A stretch of DNA of 64,000 bases. Source: Bugulina stolonifera (lineage: Eukaryota; Bryozoa; Gymnolaemata; Cheilostomatida; Bugulidae). The notes under the pieces were generated by a model. The model made no database searches and was not told the origin of the DNA. It worked only from the letters and a program-made list of their open reading frames with translations. The translations under genes were made by a program, and so were the position numbers. Of the stretch, positions 56,551-64,000 are shown piece by piece; position 1 is the first letter of the stretch; the number at the start of each line of letters is the position of its first letter. Location of the stretch: contig OW285194.1 in NCBI GenBank assembly GCA_935421135.1, positions 2,192,501 through 2,256,500 on the forward strand, in the 5' to 3' direction.

Positions 56551-56622
56551 AAATTGTTATACGATCAATTATGACAACTAGTCTATATAGACTAGTTGTC
56601 ATAATTGATCGTATAACAATTT
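56551..56622. repeat. Perfect 72-bp palindrome without spacer
   Basis: Arms 56551-56586 and 56587-56622 are exact reverse complements, with centre GTCTAT/ATAGAC. Outside it, GTAGCTGGGCACGTATA and TATACGTGGCAAGCTAC form a looser inverted pair, so the whole ~56530-56685 may be a small foldback element. Confidence 0.9.
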
Positions 56623-56774
56623 AACTAGTCTATAATAGACTAGTTGCCATGATTGTATAAAAATATACGTGGCAAGCTACATCTTAGCATGGTTTGTCAT
56701 GCATTGGAATGTCTACTACACGTAAACGGAAAAAAAGTAGTGTTAGAGGGTTTGGCCATTTTTTATATAATGGT

Positions 56775-57231
56775 GCAAGGAAATTATTTTTGAGCAGTCA
56801 GAGATTTGACTTGAATCCATGAAAATACCATTCCCTGACTGGGGTTTGAACACAGGGCTTCTACGGCACCTAATTGCCTAGCACAGTGAACAGAACATAC
56901 TACCAACTACACCAGCTCAGCAACCTTATAAAAGGAAGCTTCACCAGTGGGCATGTAGATATGATATAGATATAGACCCACTAACATCTTAGAAGGCGCA
57001 AGGCGGCATAATAAGAGGGGTGCCTTGTGTGCAGTTTGCTCTGAGCATATCTACTGCTCACTGGTGAAGCTTTCTTTTATAAGGTTGCTGAGCTGGTGTA
57101 GTTGGTAGCATGTTCTGTTCACTGTGCTAGGCTAGTAGGTGCCGTAGAAGCCTTAGGTTCAAACCCCAGTCAGGGAATGGTATTTTCATGGATTTGAAAC
57201 AAGTCTCTGACTGCTAAAAATTATTTCCTTG
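56775..57231. mobile_element. tRNA-like foldback element, copy 3
   Basis: Arms begin GCAAGGAAATTATTTTT and end in its inverse. Each arm has the GCAGTCAGAGA word, CCCTGACTGGGGTTTGAAC and the tRNA-like block. The right arm has A box GTGTAGTTGGTAGCA (57097-57110 region) and B box GGTTCAAACCC (57156-57166). The spacer of ~230 bp includes GGAAGCTTCACCAGTGGGC and its inverse. Confidence 0.75.
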
Positions 57232-57386
57232 AATAAAAGTAATGTCTTGGAAAATGTAACATCTTTGACGGTGTCTCCCACTTGCATTTTGACTTGCAAA
57301 TAGATAAGTCAACTTCAACTTGACTTGAATAGTGACTTGCATGACAGCTGACTTGACTTGGCTTGACTTGAGGAAGCACCGACTTG

Positions 57387-58088
57387 CAGAGGTGGAACGA
57401 GACAGCATTTTTGGTTTCGAGACGAGATTCGAGACACCACTTCTAAAAAATTCGAGACGAGACTGGGTTTTAGGTTTCAAGGGAATTTTCCTAAAAAGTT
57501 TGCCAAATTTTATATACCTGCATGTTTGAACTCCAATAGTTTCAATTGCTACTCTGTAAACTCTGTATTTTATCATTATGCACTTCAATAAAAGGTGTGA
57601 AATATGTTGCTTATGTATTCCATGTACATTACATTGCATGTACATGGGCACTAAAATAATAATGTAATTTGAGAAATAGTATGGAGTTATGTTTCCTTTA
57701 ATGAGATAATCTCATGAGTAGACAACTTTTGGTAAGTACATAACATTGCATTATGGGAGTGGTGATTGACAGTCGTTAGTAATTCTGTATGACTTGTAGT
57801 GATCGACTAGTAGTTCAGCGTTAGCTTCAATGTTATTACTTGAAAATCAGTGCTGGGGATGTACATGTACGTAGTATTACTAAATAATTTGAATAATAAT
57901 TTTCTATTTGATAGATTTATTGTTGATTACCAATTAATTGTATTATAATTATTAATTTATTATAAATAAATATTACTAGTTGCTATTTGTTCTCCAGTCT
58001 CGAATGCTAATTACTATCTCGAGACGACTTTCGAGACAAGGCAAGTCGATACGAGACTCGAGAAATCTCGAGTCTCGTTCCACCTCTA
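57387..58088. mobile_element. hAT-type non-autonomous element with perfect 8-bp duplication
   Basis: Ends CAGAGGTGGAACGAGAC and GTCTCGTTCCACCTCTA are inverted except for the last base. CCGACTTG flanks both sides (57379-57386, 58089-58096). Internal GAGACGAG / CTCGTCTC-like words recur at both ends. 702 bp, no coding frame. It is nested in the hAT-like element 55967-58174. Confidence 0.85.
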
Positions 58089-58344
58089 CCGACTTGACTT
58101 GGACTTGACTCACCTATAAAATTTTAGAAATGATTTGACTTGTTGATTTGAAGTATGATTTGGACCCAACTCTGCAATTGCTCACAAGGTAGTTCTTACT
58201 GGAAATATGCTCTAATAATAATTATATTGAATAGATTCAGTAATCCGTTCATTATTAGTACTGCTTTAAATTACAGTAATTAGACATTGTCTCTGTTTGA
58301 GAGTCAATGTATGTGTATTTCTGACTCATCTTTGCAAACTTTAG

Positions 58345-60822
58345 CAAGTTCAGAAGAAACAAAGCAAATCTGTTTCAAAGCCAGAAGGTGATGCTTCTAA
58401 AAGCCAAAAAAGAAAATGTCGAAAAAGAGAAAAGAAAACCCCAATAGCAAGTAAAGCTACACCAGATGGGAAAGAAGTGCCAGATATGCAAACAAGACAA
58501 CATAGAAAAGGCAACTCACGCAAAAACACCACACCTGATTTGAACGTTGCACTTGGTAGGGGAGTCCTAACAACTCAGAAAGCCACAGTAGACAAAAACA
58601 CCACATCGGAGAGATCAGCTGTGCAAGATGGAAAGGCTAGATCAGAAAGGAAGATTACACCAAATGGGAAAGGCATGCAAGATGAAAACACCCCAACAAA
58701 AGAGACCACCACATCAGATGAGGCAGATGTAAAGACTGTATCAATGGGAAACAGCACACCGGATGGGACAGCCATGCAAGAAGAAAATGTTTCATCAGAT
58801 AGAAAGGATAGATCAGTGGAAGGTGGCTCTACAGCTGAGGTTGTCACATCTGGGGAAGAAGTTATACTAGATGAAAAGATGACTGCAAAGGAGACCACGA
58901 TACCAGACGAGAAAGCAGTGCAAGATGAAAAAGCTACACCGGCTAAGAGTACCACAGCAGATGATGAGAATGGAGCGCTGAGTGGAACTACCATAGAAGA
59001 TGGAAATAGTACATTGATGGAGAACACCACGTTGGATAGAGAAGTCAAACAAGATGGAAAAGCCAGATCAGTTGAAGGTAACTCTACAGCTGAGGTTGTT
59101 ACATCTGGGAAAGAAGTTATACCAGATGAAAAGATGACAGCAAAAGAGACCACAATAATAGACGAGAAAGCAGTGCAAGATGAAAAGGCTACACCGGATA
59201 AGAGTACCACAGCAGATGAGAATGGAGCACTAAGTGGGACTACCATAGAAGATGGAAATAGTACATTGATGGACAACACCACGTTGGATGGAGAAGTCAA
59301 GCAAGATGAAAAAGCCAGATCAGATGAAGGTAACTCCACAGCTAAGTTTGTCACATCTGGGGAAGAAGTTATACCAGATGAAAATATGACAGCAAAGGAG
59401 ACCATGGTGCCAGACGAGAAAGCAGTGCAATGTGAAAAGACTACGCTGGATGAGAGTGCTACAGCAGATGAGAATGGAGCGCTAAGTGGAACTACAATAG
59501 AAGATGGAAATAGTTTATCGGTGGAGAACACCACGCTGGATGGGGAAATCATGCAAGATAGAAAAGCCAGATCAATTGATGGTAACTCCACAGCTGAGGT
59601 TGTCACATCTGGGGAAGAAGTTATACGAGATAAAAATATGACAGCAAAGGATACCACGATACCAGATGAGAAAGCAGTGCAAGATGAAAAGGCTACACCG
59701 GATAAGAGTACCACAGCAGATGAGAATGGAGCACTAAGTGGAGCTACCATAGAAGATGGAAATAGTACATTGATGGAGAACACAACGTTAGATGGAGAAG
59801 TCAAACAAGATGGAAAAGCCAGATCAGATGAAGGTAACTCCACAGCTAAGGTTGTCACATCTGGAGAAGAAGTTATACCAGATGAAAATATGACAGCAAA
59901 AGAGACCATGGTACCAGACGAGAAAACAGTGCAAGGTGAAAAGGCTACGCTGGATGAGAGTACTACAGCAGATGAGAACGTAACGCTAAGTGGAACTACC
60001 AGAGAAGATGGAAATAGTACACCGATGGAGAACACCACGCTGGATGGGGAAATCATGCAAGATAGAAAAGCCAGATCAATTGATGGTAACTCTACAGCTG
60101 AGGTTGTCACATTTGGGGAAGAAGTTATACCAGATAAAAATATGACAGCAAAGGATACCACGATACCAGATGAGAAAGCAGTGCAAGATGAAAAGGCTAC
60201 ACCGGATAAGAGTACCACAGCAGATGAGAATGGAGCACTAAGTGGAGCTACCATAGAAGATGGAAATAGTACATTGATGGAGAACACCACGTTAGATGGA
60301 GAAGTAAAACAAGATGGAAAAGCCTGGTCAGATGAAGGTAACTCCACAGTTGAGGTTGTCACATCTGGGGAAGAAGTTATACCAGATGAAAATATGACAG
60401 CAAAGGAGACCATGGTACCAGACGAGAAAACAGTGCAAGGTGAAAAGGCTACGCTGGATGAGAGTGCTACAGCAGATGAGAATGGAGCGCTAAGTGGAAC
60501 TACCATTGAAGATGGAAATAGTTTATCGATGGGGAACACCACGCTGGATGGGGAAATCATGCAAGATAGAAAAGCCAGATCAATTGAAGGTAACTCTACA
60601 GCCGAGGTTGTCACATCTGGGAAAGAAGTTATACCAGATGAAAATATGACAGCAAAGGAGACCATGGTACCAGACGAGATAGCAGTGCAAGGTGAAGAGG
60701 CTACGCTGGATGAGAGTACTGCAGCTGATGAGACTGGAGCCCTAAGTGGGACAACCATAGATGATAGAAGTAAAACGTTTGTGGAAAACACCCCACTAGA
60801 AGGAACCACTACATTATCCAAG
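58345..60822 (+). CDS. Gene Y exon 7: acidic 84-residue repeat region
   Basis: Acceptor CAAACTTTAG, donor TCCAAG|GTACAC; 826 codons, phase 0. The N-terminal ~60 residues are basic with a nuclear-localisation-like Q-K-R-K-C-R-K-R-E-K-K. From ~58822 to 60800 run eight units of ~252 bp, each with T-S-G-E-E-V-I-P-D-E, M-T-A-K-E-T, P-D-E-K-A-V-Q, S-T-T-A-D-E-N-G-A-L-S-G and T-T-L-D-G-E. The repeats are Asp/Glu/Thr-rich, low-complexity and probably unfolded. Two unit types (V-K-Q-D and I-M-Q-D) alternate. I know no family for them. The neighbouring exons show that it is the middle of a larger protein. An overlapping antisense open frame is a codon-bias shadow. Confidence 0.75.
58822..60810. repeat. 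252-bp coding tandem array, ~8 units
   Basis: Start words GGTAACTCYACAGCTRAGGT recur at 59077, 59329 and then every 252 bp; the first step is 255 bp. Alternating A/B types give a ~504-bp higher-order period in the centre. Confidence 0.85.
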
Positions 60823-61224
60823 GTACACCGATTATACTACAGTTACAAAAAGAAGCATTCACTTAAATACATGGATTTTTGTTTAATGACTGTTACATTA
60901 GCCTCTCTATATGTAAATATTGTAAACAATTTTTATACTAGCAATCTTGTTCCTGTAGTATTCTCTCTACTATACCAAGTTTGTCTGGTATCTGGAGCCA
61001 TATACATATACATGTACATATACATATACATGTACATTTACATATAAACGTCTACGCTGGCAGAGCATTGTCACATTATAAATCTGCCCTCCATGCATGG
61101 GTAGCTTATTGTGTTAGTGAAATAGGTCAAGATGTGTTTAAAATAACTAAATGTGTCAGTGTGCTTCTTTCTTGTTCAAACATACATTTGCATGTACTAT
61201 ACTTTGCTGACCATTTCATGACAG

Positions 61225-61453
61225 ATAGATGATCGTGCCATCGGAATCTTAGCTGAGCATCCCAAACTTAAAACATTGTCTAAAGCTCTGAAAGACCTTG
61301 GACGGGTAACAGCTGTGAACCCCACTGCCATCTTGCTTCCTATTCTTACAGCAGTAAGCGTTACAATGGGAAAGTCCACCGTCAGCACTGGCATAAATGG
61401 AGGAGAGCTGAAAGAGCCCAACATTATTTGGACTGGTCTCATTGCCCCTCAAG
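61225..61453 (+). CDS. Gene Y exon 8: start of a DUF3987-like P-loop region
   Basis: Acceptor TTTCATGACAG, donor CCTCAAG|GTATGA; phase 0 in, phase 1 out. It encodes I-L-A-E-H-P-K-L, then V-N-P-T-A-I-L-L-P-I-L-T-A-V-S-V-T-M-G-K-S and E-P-N-I-I-W-T-G-L-I-A-P-Q-G. The order (hydrophobic Pro-x-Ala-Leu helix, G-K, W/E-P-N-I-I-W, then a loop) resembles what I recall of DUF3987, a P-loop family of mobile-element and phage proteins also found in some animals. A canonical G-x-G-K-S is not present; A-P-Q-G-V-L-K-S spans the next junction. The assignment is from memory and uncertain. Confidence 0.6.
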
Positions 61454-62185
61454 GTATGAAAACATTTCCGATAGTAAAGCCACGTTATTTGTTTTTAAAA
61501 CTAATTGACTGCATTATACTCTTCATGACTGACCGAAAAATTTTTATCAAGTGTCAGATTTTAGACCATACAGGCAGCACACGTATTGCATATCATAGAA
61601 TGAGCAACGTCTAGATATGATTCATCATTATATATGAACGTTTGCACATTTTTACATGTATGTCAAACTGCTCTATATACTCGCAATTGAGCACATTTGC
61701 TGTACACACACACATGTACATGTATATTCTATTCGAGCACAGATCATATAGTATAATGTCAAATTCCCTGCGGAAAGGACTCTTTACATTTTTCGGTGAA
61801 GATCTTCCATATATGAAGGTTTGCACATTTTTATGTCAAACTGCTCTAAACACTTGCAATGGAGGACATTTACTGGACATACATGTACATGTTCATGTAC
61901 TGTATATTCTACAATAGCCACAGTAACTGTTCATATAGTATAATTTCAAGTTTTCTGTGGAAACAACTTTTACATTTTCCTGTGAAGATCTTCCAAACTG
62001 CCTGCCATAGAAACTCATACTGACAATCACGTACATACAGGAATATGAGTATATTGACACTTAAATTTGAAAACTGCTCAAACTATGGTCATTTCAATTC
62101 ACATTAATTCAATTTATCAACCATACCTCATGTAGTCATGTGGTTTGAGAACTTTCTCAAGCAGTTCTCACTGTTGTAATTTAAG

Positions 62186-62263
62186 GTGTGCTGAAGAGCA
62201 AAGCTGCTGACATGCTGACTTACATCGAAGGAATATGGACGAGACTGACATCCCTCATTGAAG
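62186..62263 (+). CDS. Gene Y exon 9 (VLKSKAADMLTYIEGIW)
   Basis: Acceptor TTGTAATTTAAG, donor TTGAAG|GTGGGA; 78 bp, phase 1 in and out. It completes the loop A-P-Q-G-V-L-K-S and the following helix, in line with a modified P-loop. Confidence 0.55.
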
Positions 62264-62389
62264 GTGGGATCTATATTCTGTTGAAATAAGTGCTTGTGCA
62301 CTTAAGCGAAGCTTTCTTGTAGAATACTGGTTTTAGGCTAATTACTGGCATAGGGAGTCTGGTTGTGTCAAATTTTATAATTTATACAG

Positions 62390-62623
62390 GTAGGGAAAAC
62401 TGTTTCCATGATGACCTCTGCACTGATACAGTTTATCGTCAACTAGGGGGGAAAGACGGTATTTGCTTTCACTTTACCAAAAAACTGTGCAAGTTCATAA
62501 ATGAAGTAAATTCAACTGGAGAAGAGGATTGTGGACATGTGGATGACTGGGTACGCCTATACAAGGGAGATAACGTTAGCAGAGGTGACCAAGAGCTATG
62601 CACTCCAAGACTAAACTATTCAG
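62390..62623 (+). CDS. Gene Y exon 10 (DDLCTDTVYRQLGGKDGICF)
   Basis: Acceptor TTTATACAG, donor TATTCAG|GTAGTT; 234 bp, phase 1 in and out. It encodes D-D-L-C-T-D-T-V-Y-R-Q-L, G-G-K-D-G-I-C-F-H-F-T-K-K-L, then F-I-N-E-V-N-S-T-G and D-D-W-V-R-L-Y-K-G-D. In DUF3987 proteins a D-x-T-x-E-x-L, a hydrophobic strand with Asp-Glu and an E-L-Y-D-G segment stand in this order. Here the usual Asp-Glu of the strand seems replaced (T-K-K), so ATPase activity is doubtful. Confidence 0.6.
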
Positions 62624-62760
62624 GTAGTTTGCAATGAAAATTACACTACTCTGTACACTATGTACACTATCATACATACATGTAAATGTAAATGTATGTA
62701 TGGCAGTGTACATGTATATAATAATAGATTTAACTTGTACATGTATATTAATTACTGTAG

Positions 62761-62820
62761 GTACTTTAGACATTCCGTTTGAACTGCTGCTCGATCTTTA
62801 CTGTTCACTCAACAATAATG
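62761..62820 (+). CDS. Gene Y exon 11 (LDIPFELLLDLYCSLNNNG)
   Basis: Acceptor TTACTGTAG, donor AATAATG|GTTAGA; 60 bp, phase 1 in and out. Joined to exon 12 it reads L-N-N-N-G-L-I-K-P-E-S-L. A death-effector-like reading of this segment is an alternative, but the wider order fits the P-loop family better. Confidence 0.5.
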
Positions 62821-62896
62821 GTTAGACTGTGTTTAACTAAGGGATGCTATTAGTATTTTGTGTGTACGGTAATTCTTGTACATGTACTGTAGTTAC

Positions 62897-63150
62897 ACTG
62901 TTGCTGCACTGTTGTTACACTGTTGTTGCACTGTTGCTGCACTGTATTGTTGCACTGTTGTTACATTGTTGTTGCACTGTTGTTGCACTGTATTGTTGCA
63001 CTGTCGTTGCACTGTCGTTGCACTGTCGTTGCACTGTCGTTGCACTGTCGTTGCACTGTCGTTGCACTGTCGTTGCACTGTCGTTGCACTGTCGTTGCAC
63101 TGTTGTTGCACTGTCGTTGCACTGTTGTTGCACTGTCGTTGCACTGCCGT
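62897..63150. repeat. 11-bp minisatellite TTGCACTGTCG / TTGCACTGTTG
   Basis: About 23 copies, homogeneous CGTTGCACTGT in the centre and TTGTTGCACTG variants at the left. It is intronic. It is open in several frames on both strands, giving artefactual Cys- or Gln-rich peptides. Confidence 0.9.
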
Positions 63151-63205
63151 TGCACTGGCTATACACCCAGAAACAAACATTGTTTTCTCCTCAAAGCATA
63201 TGTAG

Positions 63206-63260
63206 GTCCTAACCGAGATGAACTCTTACAGCATCAATGCCAAAGATATTTTAACGAGTA
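63206..63260 (+). CDS. Possible alternative terminal exon of gene Y
   Basis: Acceptor CATATGTAG in the right phase (1) gives P-N-R-D-E-L-L-Q-H-Q-C-Q-R-Y and a stop TAA. It would end the protein early as an alternative to the exon at 63718. No poly(A) signal was checked nearby; low confidence. Confidence 0.25.
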
Positions 63261-63717
63261 ACATCAATCCGTAATAGTTCCACCACATGGTTGAGCTAAA
63301 GTGAGGAATAACATCATAATGGTAGCGCCTCTGATGTTTTGGATGCAGTTGCATTATTATCAACTATGAGAAAATCAAATGAATATTTCCCAATGAAGTC
63401 TTTATCTAACAAACATTCTACCATATTGCGAATAATGTGCCAGGTCATGCATTTGTCCAAATTTACACTACCTAACATAGAGGGATTATACAGATATCTG
63501 CAAATGCTGTAATATCTTTTGTTTATTCTTGACCCAGTTAAGCACTTGCTATCTATTTGCCTGTACCATACACACTGTACCATATGCACTATGCCTTAAG
63601 CGCTTTACTGTACACGCTGTACTGCATGCATAGTACTGTGTGCAATGTACCTTACGCACTGTACCATATTCACTGAACCATATCCACTGTACCGTACACA
63701 ATGTACTGTATTTGTAG
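63261..63717. other. Intron stretch with degenerate CACTGTACCATA repeats
   Basis: From ~63560 to 63705 the sequence is a loose 10-12-bp repeat around CACTGTACCATA / TGTACTGTA. No exon was seen. Confidence 0.5.
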
Positions 63718-63908
63718 GTTTAATAAAACCAGAGAGCTTACATTTGCTGAAGGAGAGGGCTGCTATTAAGAATTTGCATCTCATTTGCAAGATGGGTCAC
63801 TTAGACGTAGGTGACAATGGCAGTGCTGCTGAACCAGCTAAAGGCGATGACAACCACATCATTGACATACTTGAACAGGTTTTTCGCAATCATAAAGGCA
63901 GCATAAAG
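63718..63908 (+). CDS. Gene Y exon 12 (GLIKPESLHLLKERAAIK)
   Basis: Acceptor TGTATTTGTAG, donor ATAAAG|GTTAAT; phase 1 in, phase 0 out. It encodes L-I-K-P-E-S-L-H-L-L-K-E-R, L-H-L-I-C-K-M-G-H, an acidic Gly/Asp segment and I-I-D-I-L-E-Q-V-F. The gene continues past the window edge, so the C-terminus is unknown. Confidence 0.55.
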
Positions 63909-64000
63909 GTTAATATCAGGAGTGAACTAATTCCCCTACCCCTTCTGCTGAATAGACAATAGTGTTTTATACTATAAGCTAACACATTAATTTTTGAAAC

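Larger units (their letters stand above)
55967..58174. mobile_element. hAT-like element with three nested insertions
   Basis: Ends CAGAGCTGGGTCCAAGTCAT and the inverse of CAGAGTTGGGTCCAAATCAT are flanked by AAATTGCT (55959-55966) and CAATTGCT (58175-58182), an 8-bp duplication with one mismatch. Both ends are followed by GACTTGACTTG repeats. Inside lie a palindrome (56551-56622), a tRNA-like foldback (56775-57231) and a second hAT (57387-58088). The copy at the start of the window lacks these. Confidence 0.75.

Noticed and set aside
58575..60821. 748-codon open frame antisense to the acidic repeat
   Set aside because: It mirrors the repeat period and codon bias of the plus-strand exon, which has matching splice sites and phase.
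63206..63260. Certain terminal exon for gene Y
   Set aside because: The phase fits on entry, but an exon with better length and P-loop context follows at 63718; kept only as a low-confidence alternative.
62844..63261. Cys/His-rich and Gln/Asn-rich frames
   Set aside because: They are translations of the 11-bp minisatellite in different frames.
62761..63800. Death-effector domain in gene Y exons 11-12
   Set aside because: The F-E-L-L-L...G-L-I-K-P-E-S-L pattern is suggestive, but the adjoining exons fit the DUF3987-like order better and the domain start is absent.

Overview
The window looks like nuclear DNA of an invertebrate animal. It is AT-rich and gene-poor, with GT-AG introns of up to about 7 kb, the standard code, many dispersed transposons, and very frequent ACATGTA-type words. 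A sponge or another early-branching or marine invertebrate would fit, but the sequence alone does not fix the species. There is no bacterial operon structure, rRNA or CRISPR array.

Two multi-exon host genes can be followed by splice signals and codon phase. Gene X (minus strand, about 26,050 down to 3,548, continuing off both recognised ends) carries an array of about 16.5 units of 219 bp. Each unit encodes two ankyrin-type repeats. An unrecognised ~260-residue helical domain with three small trailing exons follows, and then a second, diverged copy of the same exon block. One in-frame TAG interrupts the ankyrin array. Gene Y (plus strand, 43,216 to 63,908 and beyond) joins a helical N-terminal exon, six small exons, a 2.5-kb exon of acidic 84-residue repeats, and a run of phase-1 exons that resemble the P-loop DUF3987 family.

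Most of the rest is mobile DNA. From left to right: a hAT-like fragment (1-395); a 4.26-kb Polinton/Maverick-like relic with 6-bp target duplication and decayed protein-primed DNA polymerase B (4,136-8,397); a decayed Ty3/gypsy pol (10,010-11,290); an LTR interrupted by a 3.6-kb long-TIR, Mutator-like element that contains a zinc-finger exon (14,519-18,755); several hAT-type non-autonomous elements; a young LTR element with two 807-bp LTRs (34,532-40,289); and solo LTRs at 42,283, 46,456, 51,097 and 53,249, some nested.

The most unusual object is the young LTR element. It has gag, an aspartyl protease and a third zinc-finger ORF, but no reverse transcriptase, RNase H or integrase. It has a textbook -1 frameshift cassette between gag and protease, a tRNA-Leu-type primer site, and LTRs differing at only three noticed positions. 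This LTR superfamily repeatedly sits at ATAT or ATAC tetranucleotides. Other striking structures are head-to-head tRNA-like foldback elements, a perfect 72-bp palindrome, and a DNA transposon with its terminal motif repeated internally.
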